This document shows, piece by piece, positions 39,616-51,056 of a stretch of DNA of 64,000 bases. Numbering within the stretch: the first letter of the stretch is position 1; the number at the start of each line of letters is the position of its first letter. Position numbers and translations under genes: made by a program. The notes under the pieces were generated by a model, which was not told the DNA's origin, did no database searches, and was given only the letters and a program-made list of their open reading frames with translations. The DNA comes from Bactericera cockerelli (taxonomy: Eukaryota; Arthropoda; Insecta; Hemiptera; Triozidae): contig CM044960.1 of assembly GCA_024516035.1 (NCBI GenBank), positions 18,918,183 through 18,982,182 of the forward strand, written 5' to 3'.

Positions 39616-42241
39616 TATTATAAATTTAATATCATTCTTGCATTGTTTCCATAAGTATTCATGTACATTAAAATCCCTTGGAAGAATTCCTTGATTCTAA
39701 GATCTTAATAGCTCTGATAGAATACTAGCGACCACTAAAAAGACAAAGGAACAATGCTTTGAACAGAAATGCTATGTTCTAGCCACAGGCTAAACCATAA
39801 GTGAACTCAGTAAAACATTTACTAGAGCCACAGTAGTGGGTATCCTAGACAGGCACTGACTACTAATTGTTATTATCAGAAGTGGTTTTCATCAGTGAGT
39901 AGGTAACTATTATCACTACCATAGCAGTCAGTCGGGAACTCCACAAGCCAGAAGAATATCCTCAGTCTGTTATCAGCTGTTGACCGCGCAACTTGAAAGT
40001 TTAAATTTTGTGGAAATATTTATTTTTAAAAATTAAGACTTTTTTAACGAGAGCGGTCTAAAAGTTCATAAAGGCACTGCAAAAATTTGATTCCAACATT
40101 AAGTTGAAAGGAATAGATATTTCTTGCTCTATTGTTATTTTTTTTTCAATTTGTTCTTAAAAATCGATATTTTTAACTGATATGAACTAGTAGAAAAATC
40201 GGACATTACAAAAAAACTAAAAATTGACTATAAATAAAATTTGCAAAGTTTTCGCAAGAAAAGTTGCTGTTTCCCTCGTTTTTCCGTGATTAAAAATATT
40301 TTGGAAATTCAAATAATCCGATAAGAGCAATTTTTCGAAATTTGATTTGGTCTCGGCAGTAGTGCCATATTAGGTGTAAGCTCAACAATTCGGCGGTCCT
40401 CACACCCAGCTAAGTCATCATGAAGATCAAAAAGAATGTCAACGATGACTGCATTCAAGCTAACGACTGTGTTGAAGAAGTATTTAAGCCTAGAAAAGTG
40501 AGTAAGATTACCTGCTAGGCAAACTTATTTTAGAAACATCTGAATCCACCCAATTTACTTGATTAGTCTCCTGAGCACTATACTAGAATTTCAGCTGATG
40601 TGGACATCGTGGGTTCTGATACCACCAAAGCATGGTTTTTTCCTCTCATTCTCTAAAACATTTGGTAATCGTGACCAAAATTCCTTTTCCAACCGTAAAA
40701 ATAAGTAATGTCGTTATTATTCTGAATAGTCGTTCCCTAGTTTTTTGTATCTTTTTCATACCCATGAAATACATAAGCTGCTTTTCCGTGTTACCTCGGC
40801 AGTTGGCAGTATTGTATAAACAAGGTATATTCTATTCTACAAAAAAGGTATATTCTATTTTATTCTACAAATAAGTATATTCTATTTTATCTCATACCCT
40901 CTGCTAACTTCTTTGACATGACCAAGAGTCGAATTGCAATCTCCTGATTTGGGATGAACTGCGCTTACTTACCTGCTTCAAGTACATTTCTAAAGGTTGC
41001 CACATTGTTATCTTAAAGGACATCCTCTAGATTGCGTTTAGGATCCACAGTATTTCCACATGTTGTGAATATTTTACTCACAATATTTGTTTCCAAATGA
41101 ACTGGCTTTCTGTCAGACTTCTTACCTCAGTCCAATAAATTGTAAACTATACTTACTATCTCGAAATGAGAATTAATGCCACAAATTTGAGTAACTTAGG
41201 TACTGTACTATCTCGAGGTACTAGAAAGAGATAGTGTAATATTTTCTAGTAACTTTAAATTATTAATTTCTTCCTCATTTACCTCCACCCACCCTCTTTG
41301 TCCGATTTAAAGAGACAACTCTCAAAACAATCCGAAGCGTATAACTAAACCATCTTGCACACGTAGAGCTTAGAATTGGCATCACTTTGCCACTGCACTA
41401 TCAGGTAAGTAGCTAGGTCGCTGGTCCACGTTCTCTTGCTTTTGCTTGTCGTTCTCAAATATTATGTATGATGATATCTTTATAGGGGTGACACCTTCCA
41501 TTCGCTAGCAAACTGTTCTAACTATAGTCCTTGATTGGTGGTTTTTGCTGTCGTAACCAGCTTGGCTACAGCTGCGGGGAGTGGTGGTCTCCAGCCAACT
41601 TAAGTTGAAAAGTTGGCTCGTCCTGAACCTTGATTGGTATACAAGCATGGTTTCTTATGCCACATTTGGTCACTTACTCATTTACTCAATGCTCTACCGA
41701 TCATAGGAAAACCATTCTTTCTTCTATCGGTACCGCACACGATCTACTTGATGTACTTTGATCCAATTCAATCAATTAGACGGAATTTTCCTTGGATTAT
41801 ACCGTATTTCCTGTTAAAGACGGAAAACTTACCAAACGACAAAATCTTCTTCGTGCCTTAGTGGTTACTTGAATCTTAGAACATTCTTTCAGGAAAGCTC
41901 TGACCGACTCTTTTGCAGCTGACAGGGTTCCTAGCCATTATGTTGCTCAGTGTCAAACAGTACGGGTACTCAAAAGCCATAGCTACAATTACTTTCTTCA
42001 GACGTTAAGTGTCAAATCTTATTTATTTAACTAGCATCTCAAATATGTTTTCCAAAAGACGTATTGCTCAATTGCCATGTTTAAGAATTGAGGAGTCAAA
42101 TGTCATAGCAATTAACAACCAGTAATTATGAACGAGATGGTTCTGTTTCCTTTTGGTTGAAACTAGTTTAGTTTTATACGAGTGATTTCGGGGTCTATTT
42201 GTTTTTAATGAAAACCAGTTCCTTGTCATCTTAGTAAACTT
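39616..42241. other. Gene-free stretch
   Basis: No supported gene. It includes the dispersed AAGGTATATTCTATT repeat at about 40793-40885 and a degenerate piece of the family C/F SINE body at about 41485-41530 (CTTCCATTCGCTAGCAAACT). Confidence 0.4.
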
Positions 42242-42464
42242 TTAACACGTATGAGACGGCGTGCCACCGGTGGGTCACGTTTTTTTTTCAATTTCCCTTG
42301 TAACCTGACCCACCGGTGGGCACAGATAATGCAATTTTCAATATAATTTTGTACTCGCCCGTCCCAAATTTTTTTTGTTGTTTTCATATTGGAACACATA
42401 CCCTAATTTGAAGCCGTCCCAGCGTACAAACTATAGAAAATAGGACCCGTCTCATACGTGTTAA
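42242..42464. mobile_element. TTAA-flanked MITE, piggyBac-like target
   Basis: TTAA at 42242-42245 and 42461-42464 flank 215 bp with inverted ends CACGTATGAGACGG and CCGTCTCATACGTG. Inside lies a second inverted pair, GTGCCACCGGTGGGTCA and TGACCCACCGGTGGGCAC. No ORF. A TTAA target is typical of piggyBac elements, but the terminal bases are not the usual CCC, so the assignment is tentative. Confidence 0.8.
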
Positions 42465-44964
42465 TGAATTGTCTTGTTGATTATGTGCACAATCTGCAGT
42501 TGTTCAGTCCTTCTTGAATTAATGACTTGTATTTCAAATAAATTTTATCTAATTTAATAGTTCTGTCCAGACACTACAACACATACACAGAACTGCTACC
42601 TTAATGTTATCCATTAGGTACTTATTGACTGTATCTCCCTTATCAAAACAGATTTCAACATTTTGCACAAAGATTCCTCTTTTTGTTTTGATATTATTTT
42701 ATGTAATAAGAAAAATGTAAGAAAATTTTCCTTTTCGTTGGAGACGCCAACAACTAGCGGAACATGTTTGTTTCTAGTCAGTCATATTAATATCTTTGGT
42801 TGTTAACTGAAAGTCCACTCTGTTAGCTTACCCATGATCTTTTGTGTGAAGAAACACTGATCATTCTGTCACTACAAGGCCTCTCTGGTTACTGAAGGTT
42901 ATGACCTTTGTTGTAAACAATGTTCATTGTGTCACTTGATAATGATTGTGATCTTGGTTCCAATCAATTAACCACTGTCATATTAATGAGTGAAATGGTC
43001 ATGCATAATCATAGCAGCAATATAGGTCTAACCTGTTTGACCATTACACAATTAATTTCTGTTTGCTTTGAATTTTCTCTGTGTTTACAAATATCATAAA
43101 GAATACAAAGGCTAGATTGGATTATGTCTCTTTTTGTCGCTGATATCTTTGTTAAAATATCGTGATATCTTTCTAATATAGAGGTATTACTTTCAGGTCT
43201 TTCACCTTATAAGCAGGTCTTTTATTTAGTGTCTGCAGGAAACCACCACCACTTATTCAACCTTGTTCAGTAGGGTTCTTCTAAAGGAGTCATTAACAAC
43301 AAGGATTTTGCCCATCATTTAGCTGCTCACATTAACCTCACTCCACCTGAGTGGGTAGTAAATGAATGGTTTCGAGATCAGATCTTTGATTTAGCCAATT
43401 TTTCATAACGAATTTACCTTTTATTATTTACAATAAATCTTTTATGTACATAATTATTATGTAATTACATCCCATTAAGCTTTTGTATATTATTATATTA
43501 AGCTTTAGTAAAGAAAATCGTCATTCATAAAATTCATTGTCATTGCAACAGTAAGTTAAGTGCAGCCCCCTAAATTCACACTCACATACATTGGCCACTT
43601 TGCATAAGGAATTAGGTATAATTAATGCATATCTGTCGGTATGAACAGAGCTAAGGCTGTTGAGACATTGTATGATGCATTAATGAAGGATTAATGTATT
43701 CCAAGACAGCCCTTTGCTGTTATCACCGGCTTAATATTATGTGCTATGCTTGGCTACGGAGCACTCATACAGAGAAATTCAACGTTTTGGGAGTTATCAA
43801 TAGTTTGTATGTCCTTCTCTCTTTCTCTTTACCTTTTGGCTTCTGCCCTCCATAATTTACCTGTTCTCAAATAAATACCATGACAGCCTTTTTTACAATG
43901 AAACATTTTTTCCGTACATGAGACGGCACGCCATGTTATCCTCCAGGGAATGGGTAACTCAATGAATAATTAATAACATTGGTGATAATTATACACATTA
44001 CAAATGGTAATTATTAGTTTCCAATATCATGACTAGTTACATGGGACATGAAATGCTGGTATCGAACTTTGGACCTCTGGCGTTCAAACACCTTCTGATA
44101 TCAAGATTGAAAAGACGTGGGTCTGTTCAATCCATATCCCTTCTATTCTACCCATCTCCCTTCTCTCTTGACCATTCTTCTGCGTAGGTTTGCCATTTAA
44201 AAAGACAAATGAATTTGGCATTTCTACCGTGGGAGTGATTGCTTGACATGAATTTAACTTACTTCCTAGCAAAAACAAGTATGTAGATATTTATATCTGA
44301 ATATATCGAAGTAGGTATTCTGTTCTTTATATAAAATAGGATGATATTATTTTTAGAATTGATGAGGAAGTGATTTGTCCATATTGGAATTAATTTCTTC
44401 AAGTTGAAAATCAAATTGGAGTGCTTCCCTAATACGTTTCAAACAAGATAATACGCAAGCTCATGTTATAATAGATAGGGTCAGTATTATGTAGTTTTCA
44501 AACTGTCAAATGTAAGAAATGTTACTAAATTTAAGTTCGTCTCAAATTTGTGTGAAGCCACATTAGCGCTTTCAGTATTGTCACGTTTGACCTGGGATTT
44601 CCTTCCTTACTGATGATAACGTTTAAAGTTTAAAGACATCTAAATCAGCAGTTTTTACGTATGATGAAATTGTATTCTACTCTTCGACTATGTTAAGTAC
44701 ACAACAAAAATGCAACAAATTGCATGTACGAATAATGCTGATTTCCTTCCGTGTGGAATCAAACCCAAATTAACCCAATAACGAACGGCCCTTACCTTAT
44801 TGTTAGCAGCCATGTCAAATTTTTCTTCACCTTATGATTGAACTGTTGAATTTTTAAGGAATTATCCGGATATTATCAATGTACATTATATTGTCTTTAC
44901 ATACCTAGTAACAATTAACAATAGCCATCCCTGGCCTTAGCACAAAGTATAGGCGTTCCTACGG
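42465..44964. other. Gene-free stretch
   Basis: No supported gene. A fragment CATGAGACGGCACGCCATG at about 43917-43935 resembles the end of the 42.2-kb MITE. A degenerate SINE body lies at about 43310-43372 (GCTCACATTAACCTCACT). Confidence 0.4.
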
Positions 44965-45385
44965 CTTCCCTTCTTCTTCTTCTTCTTTCACTTTGCCTTT
45001 TCCCAAACCTACTTGGGGTCGGCATGAAAACTCTGTCTTATCCCGCTCAAGCAGGGTCGACGTTGTTCAACCTCATGGTTGAGGTTGATTGGTTTTGGCA
45101 CATTTTTTTTTTTTTTTTTTTTTTTACGGCTGGATGCCCTTCCTAACGCCAACGATTCTATTTGATTTAACGTCCTGGATTAGGACGGGGGTTTTACCCT
45201 CCATTCGCTGGGAATCGTACCAGCTACCCACATTAACCTCACCCAGCCTGGGTAGGGCCGGAAATGGCAGCCTCACGTGTTTGGATGGAACAGAATTTTC
45301 TTCGAAAAGTCTGCCCCAGCCGTGAGTTGAACTCGGGAACTCTGGACTACGGGCAGTAGTCACAACCATTACGCCACGGAGGCTT
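44965..45385 (-). mobile_element. SINE family C, tRNA head plus shared body, with flanking repeat
   Basis: On the minus strand the tRNA-like head (45383 to about 45310) has box A CGTGGCGTAATGGTTGTGAC and box B-like GAGTTCAACTC. Then comes the body shared with the 5S SINEs (CTGGGTGAGGTTAATGTGGG, GGAGGGTAAAACCCCCGTC), then GGAAGGGCATCCAGCCGT and an A tail (T24 at 45101-45124). A further repeat, CCCGCTCAAGCAGGGTCGAC, extends to about 44965. Confidence 0.88.
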
Positions 45386-45679
45386 CCCTCTGTTCTATTA
45401 AACTCTCAGAAAGCCGTTAGCTATCTTCATATTATACAAACGTGAAAGCACTGACTCCTCCATTCATTTATTAATCGCTGGATCTCTATACCGTTTGTAG
45501 TCGTGTAGAATCTAGATGCGCTATAAAAAACTCCACTAATGGGCGAAAACCTTTGTGACAAGAAAGGTAGGGTTGTGAGGTAGAAAATACAAATCCTGCC
45601 GATACTTGTACTTATCCACTCACCTGTCCAACATGAGTGAGTGGCTATTTATTTATATGGTCTTGAAAGTTAGAGCATA
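45386..45679. other. Gene-free stretch
   Basis: Nothing recognised; it ends at a TA dinucleotide where the mariner begins. Confidence 0.4.
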
Positions 45680-45868
45680 CGAGGTCTGTCCCGAAAGTTC
45701 GTATAAAAGTGTTCTGGCAACGCTGGAAGGCAAAGTGGGGAGGCAATTTGGGCTATTTCCCCTTCTACAACATCCAAACAATTCTCAGTGTGCGTTCGAT
45801 CGCCTTACGATAAAAACTGGATCGTCCCGGTACCTGTGAAGTGACCCCTCTCTCTATCACTCGTCGGC

Positions 45869-46200
45869 ATGGAACTCTCAGTCATTCAAGAACAGCGCGT
45901 CATCATCAAATTTCTCGTAAAACTCGGCAAGAATGGGCACGAAATTTTTAATGATCTCAACCAAGTTTATGGAGATGATGTTTTCAAGGAACCAACAGTC
46001 CACAAGTGGGTAAAAAGATTTCGTGAGGGCCGAGAAAGTCTCGAAGATGACCCTCGGTCAGGACGTCCTTCCACTTCCAGCACTTCTAACAATGTGGAAA
46101 GAATTCGATCCTGTGTCCTGCAGGACCGTCGTTTAACCGTCAGACAGGTGTCTGAAGAGCTTTCTTTGAGCAAAACAACTATTTGGCGCGAGAGGGGCGG
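45869..46200 (+). pseudogene. mariner transposase, N-terminal part
   Basis: Starts MELSVIQEQRVIIKFLVKLG and carries the helix-turn-helix DNA-binding region of mariner/SETMAR-type transposases (FKEPTVHKWVKRFREGRESL, DDPRSGRPSTSS, LTVRQVSEELSLSKTTI). It breaks off at about 46190, where the sequence jumps to the catalytic end in another frame. Confidence 0.92.
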
Positions 46201-46533
46201 TGGATCCTCCACCACGACAATGCCCCCGCTCACACCTCTCTCGTTGTGCGTGAGTTTCTGGCTGCCAATTCGATCATAGCGACTGAACACCCCCCTTATT
46301 CACCGGATTTGGCACCCTGTGACTTCTTTTTATTCCCAAAAACAAAATTGGTGCTTCGGGGGCGGCATTTGGGGGACGTTGAGGCCATTAAAGCAGCAAC
46401 GACGAGTCAGCTGAAGAGACTTCAAACTGAGGACTTTCAAGGAGCCTTCAAACAGTGGAAACGGCGTTGGCAGAAGTGCATTGTGTCCCAGGGAGAGTAC
46501 TTTGAAGGAGACAAAATTGAATTACCCGATTAA
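46183..46533 (+). pseudogene. mariner transposase, C-terminal catalytic part
   Basis: Carries the second and third catalytic aspartates (ILHHDNAPAH; YSPDLAPCDFFLF) with 34 residues between them, the DD34D mariner spacing, and ends ...GDKIELPD. The first catalytic aspartate and about the middle third of the protein are missing, so it cannot be active. Confidence 0.92.
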
Positions 46534-46589
46534 TTGTAATATAAAATTTTTATTTCATTTTTATACGAACTTTCGGGACAGACCTCGTA

Positions 46590-48990
46590 TTGTATTTAAA
46601 TGCATGTTTTGCGACTTTCCAGAGTTACATGCGTGAGGTGAAAAGGCTGGGTGTAGTCAATAACTCTTGCTTAAATAAACTTGTAAACCGGAATGAAAAA
46701 ATACTCAACACATGGCTTTTTATTGATTTTCGAACATTAAAAAGTTGTTAGACATTCGGACGTTCCTTAAATTAAAAAAATAAGGAACGTCCGATGCTTG
46801 TAAGACGACGCGTTTTATTTTGGAACCAGGAAATTCTTCATAGTTTATTGACAAATATAGGGTGTATTCTATGACTTTCAAGGTTAAGGTTTTAATCTCT
46901 GAACCATCAAATTTAAAAGAAGGTTAGGCAAATAGCGAAGCACCATGTTTGTTCCGTCTTACCTTGTGATGGTTGTAAAAGACTCCTAGGCTTCCGGATG
47001 CTGTCAGAATGAAGAGATCTTTTATTTGCAAATTTAATCGTTGGCTTATTTGAGAAAAAATTGTTGTCTACCACCCTAATATCTACACATTGGATGATTA
47101 GACAAAATGGACAGAACGTATATCTCATCACCACATTACGCTAAGTGCTATCTACTCAGAGGAGAGTATGGAGTATGCATACAGTGTTTATAAACAACTC
47201 AATATAGTGATGGCGAGATAGCCCTTTGAATAATATTCAGCTGTTCTTGGAATTTAAAAAATAAACTGTTTAACCATAGATCTTTTTTTTATTTAATAAA
47301 ATAAAAATCGATGGACATTTTTCAAGTAATTTTTTTACTGATTCACGAAAGAGCAACTCTTCATTGTATTATTATACTTTTCCAGAGATGTTTCCAACAG
47401 GGAAAGTATAAAAATCCCAATAAAAAAATCACTCTCTCTCCCTCCCACACTCCCCATTAGTAACAACTTACATATCACAATACAAAGAGCATCTGAGGAG
47501 CTAAGAAAAATATTTCTGATTACGAAGAATACAAAGACTCCAAAACAATCATACGAGGAATAGTTTGCTAATCAAAAACTAACACAAATCAGCATCGAAA
47601 ATTCAATAGGTGTCTCGTTTTTAAGTTTTACTGCCAAAATTTGTGCAAACCGGAAAAAGCATTAGTGACAGTTTGACTGAAATATTATCTTTCTATCATA
47701 ACCACGTGTGGAGGAGCATCTTACATTGCCTACTACCTGCTACAAGCCAGCCCATACACAGTCTAGGAATGCGAGATAAATAGTTACCTCATTAATTTAG
47801 TGGTTTATCTCTGTTGGTATTTCTCTCAGGTAGTCAGATGATAGGTAGGTAGACAATGTCAAGGCAGTGGTCAGTGTTTGGCTTTGAACTTGGTGTGGGG
47901 GACGGAAGTAGATTTTCTATTCTGATCATGTCGTAATCTGACCAGTGCGTGCGAGCAGATTCCACCAGAAAGAATTAATGCTCTTCAATTGTGTTGATGG
48001 ATGTGCTCTTTAGGCAGGCTCTCTTGAATTTTGATCAATGATGATGATTTCATGATAAAAAGTGTGGAGTTATGTTTATGAGGCCTCCAGGGCCGGCTAG
48101 TATGGTCTCAAGTGTTTCTACTCTTGGTCTTTACAATATTAGAAGTGCACTGCTGACACACTTGATTCGAGGTTTTCAAATGTCGAAGTTCAAAAATCGA
48201 GGTAAACATTACCTTTGTTAATTACACTAGAATCAACTAATTAGAAAACAACCAACTACCATTTTTATTTACTCATTTTACCATAAAAACACAAATTTTA
48301 ATGTACATAGATCTACTATTACTGTTATAAAAATCGAATTCATTGAGGTTCAGAAAATAACATCTAGTTAACGAGATAGAAATTTTTCATCTACGGCCCT
48401 GGAAATTCAAATCAAAAGAAATGGTCACAACAAAAAAATGACAGGCCAGAGAAAAATAAACCCTATTTCCTGGTTCCTTAAATTGTGAATCCTCTGTGAG
48501 GCATATTCAACAGAAAAACAGACAAATATTTTCTAGAAAATTATTGATCATGAACACAAACACACACCGTATCAAAACATATTGGTTTAATGAGTTTCTG
48601 TGACTTGAATATTAAATTAAGGTTCTAAACAGGATTCGAACCACCACGCCACGTCATTGTATTTAGTAGGTAAGAGACCACCAACACCCTTCGCATAATT
48701 TAGCTCTCTCCAGGTGTGAGTGAGTAAGTTATCCTGTGAATTCTAGTCGGTTTAGTTAGAATAAGAAGCAGAAACAATTAAAGTGTTATACGAGTATTCA
48801 GAGCTTAAAACTTTTTTTTGGGCAATAAGAGGAAGAAAATTATGACAGGAAAATTGATTGCAGCTAGAATTTTTTTTTTCAAAAGGGAATACTTTACCTG
48901 CCATGAAACATGAAGGAAAATAAATTAGTAGTCTTTCAGGTAAATGTCTCTTTAATCAACTGAACAACCAAGAGAGGGACTTCGTCGAAA
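46590..48990. other. Gene-free stretch
   Basis: No supported gene. A 13-bp-stem hairpin (CGGACGTTCCTTA and complement) lies at 46757-46793. Confidence 0.4.
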
Positions 48991-49175
48991 ATTATTGCAA
49001 TGCGACGCGTCGCCGCGCGCCGTCGGTACAAACTATATTTTGAGAGAAAATTCATTTTGCCTGTGCCTACGAAAGTTCTCAGTCAGCGTCCGTCTTTGAC
49101 ACGTTGAATACCCAAGTTCTCGTAAGATCGCTGAAGTAAAGCAAACGCCCAGCGTGGTGAGGACATAGATTGTGG
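48991..49175 (+). promoter_or_regulatory. CpG-rich block, possible promoter and 5' exon
   Basis: GCGACGCGTCGCCGCGCGCC at about 49000 is the densest CpG run between the annotated genes. An initiator-like CTCAGTCAG lies at about 49078-49086 and a good donor (GTAAGA) at about 49123. There is no coding support, and the direction is inferred from the donor only. Confidence 0.3.
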
Positions 49176-50117
49176 TAACCGTTCCGGTTATGAAACCATC
49201 CATGGCCATCATGGCAATTTACTTTCTGTTGGCTATTAGACTTTTAAAAAGATTTTTAATTAATGTGCGCATTGCCGCGTTGGTCGCTCTTCTTTTTATT
49301 ACCAAGTTTTTTTCCTCATATATAGAGTTGAATTTTTCCTTTTTAGATTCTTATATTGTGCTGAATAATATAATTATCTTCAATTTTCCCCACATTGAAT
49401 GTTTGCTTATGAAATTACTCTTTTCCTTATTGACATTTCATTATAATTTCTCAATGTAAGAAAATTTGACTTTTTAATTGCTTTTGGTCATGGAAATTAC
49501 TCAAGTTAATTTCCTTCACAATTGTAGGCTAGCTGTGAAATCAATAGATACAATGTGACTCATTCCGTGAAAAGTTAAATACTTGACGGAAATTTTGATA
49601 TTGGTTTTTTGAATGCTCCTCTAACGATAAGTATAAATCCTGCTTTTATGTAAAATTCTTCGGTAACAAAATTAGGACCCAGCACCAGACAGCACAGAAT
49701 ACAGTAAAGTCTAAATATGAGAAAGAAATTGTATTTTGAAAATGCAAATTCTCTATTTGAGTCACTATCTCTATTTTATTTTATTTAATTGTATCCTGTT
49801 CATTTTGTAATCAATGAAGGCAATTTTTGTGGTTCCTCGGGACTTGTTTCTAACCTCAGTAACATGACTCCTTCAAAATGTCCATTTTTCTGGGACTGTC
49901 AATCATCAATCTAACAATGTGCCAGTTATTTTTCTGGCATAGTTGTATTCTGTATTTTTTGCTGTTGTCGTGTTGATGTTGGTTCATTGATTTAGCTGTT
50001 GGCGGAGGCCGCTGCTGACTTGCGTCCGATGTAATACCAGCACCTGTATGACCTCGGACCAGGTTGAGTGCACCTAGTATGACTAGTACTAGTACTAGTA
50101 TGACTCTTGTATTAGTA
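49176..50117. other. Gene-free stretch
   Basis: The ORF at 49172-49459 is hydrophobic AT-rich translation and I do not call it a gene. ACTAGTACTAGTACTAGTAT (about 50081-50100) is a small tandem palindrome next to the Tc1-like element. Confidence 0.4.
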
Positions 50118-51054
50118 CAGGGTGGGGCAAAAGATATGAACCGGTTTTGAAGGGCCAGGACTTGGCCTGTAGTGGGGGTAAGATGATGGGAGGGGTCTCG
50201 TTGTAACCGTCTCGTAGCCCCGTTTTTAGTCGATACAATGGTTTGGACCGGTGAGCATCGGGGATTCGCAGTGCGCGCGTTTTTTGAAAACGGCCGTTCC
50301 GTCAACTTTTTTCAGTAGCGACGAGGCCCACTTCCATCTTTCTGGAGCTGTAAACAAACAAAATTTCCGCTACTGGGCAGCTGAAAACCCACAACAAGTC
50401 CACGAGAGACCTCTCCACTCTCCCAAAGTGACAGTGTGGTGTGCAGTTTCTCAAGTAGGGGTCATTGGGCCTTATTTCTTTGAAGAGGACGGCCAAACCA
50501 CGACAGTGAATGCAGCACGCTATGTTTCAATGCTGGAAACATTTTTTGGACCTGAACTGGAAGAACTGAGTGAGGAAACAAATTTGATAGACCCCTGGTT
50601 TCAACAGGACGGGGCAACAGCGCATACAGCTCGTGTTTCATTGGACAAACTGAGGCAAATGTTCCCCGCTCGACTGGTCTCTCTAAGGGGTGATGTGGGG
50701 TGGCCGGCACGCTCACCTGATTTGAGCATATGTGACTTTTTCCTTTGGGGCTACCTGAAGGAAAAAGTGTTTAAACATCGACCTCACACTCTGGATGAGC
50801 TCAAGGTGAGAATCAGGGAGGAAATCAGGGCGATACCGATACAGATGTGCCGAAAAGCAGTGGAAAGTTTCCGAAATCGACTCCATCAGTGCATTGCTGC
50901 TGAAGGCCGCCATCTCAGAGACGTAATTTTCAAAAAGTGATGTAACAAACGGGATTACCAACTGAATCAAATAAACGAAGGTTCATTTCTCTAAGTTGAG
51001 TAGTTTTCTTTCTACAGCCTTTCAAAACCGGTTCATATCTTTTGCCCCACCCTG
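50118..51054 (+). mobile_element. Tc1/mariner-superfamily element (DD41D type), internally deleted
   Basis: 937 bp between TA dinucleotides. Terminal inverted repeats of about 34 bp begin CAGGGTGGGGCAAAAGATAT and mirror at 51021-51054. The transposase lacks its DNA-binding domain. The end CAGGGTG is shared with the 6.6-kb foldback element. Confidence 0.93.
50238..50940 (+). pseudogene. Tc1-like transposase, helix-turn-helix region deleted
   Basis: The native start (50238) gives MVWTGEHRGFAVRAFFENGR and stops after 26 codons at a deletion junction near 50310. The remainder continues in another frame with FSSDEAHFHLSG (first D), FQQDGATAHTAR (second D) and PARSPDLSICDFFLWG (third D). There are 41 residues between the last two, giving DD41D, as reported for rosa/visitor-type families. 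The DNA-binding half is missing. Confidence 0.9.
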
Positions 51055-51056
51055 TA

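Larger units (their letters stand above)
45680..46587 (+). mobile_element. mariner element, internally deleted
   Basis: 908 bp between TA duplications (45678-45679, 46588-46589). Terminal inverted repeats of about 29 bp begin CGAGGTCTGTCCCGAAAGTT and mirror at 46559-46587. The transposase gene is split into two frames by loss of its centre, so the copy is non-autonomous. Confidence 0.95.

Noticed and set aside
43917..43935. Second complete copy of the TTAA MITE
   Set aside because: Only one short end-like fragment is present, without the opposite terminus or TTAA.
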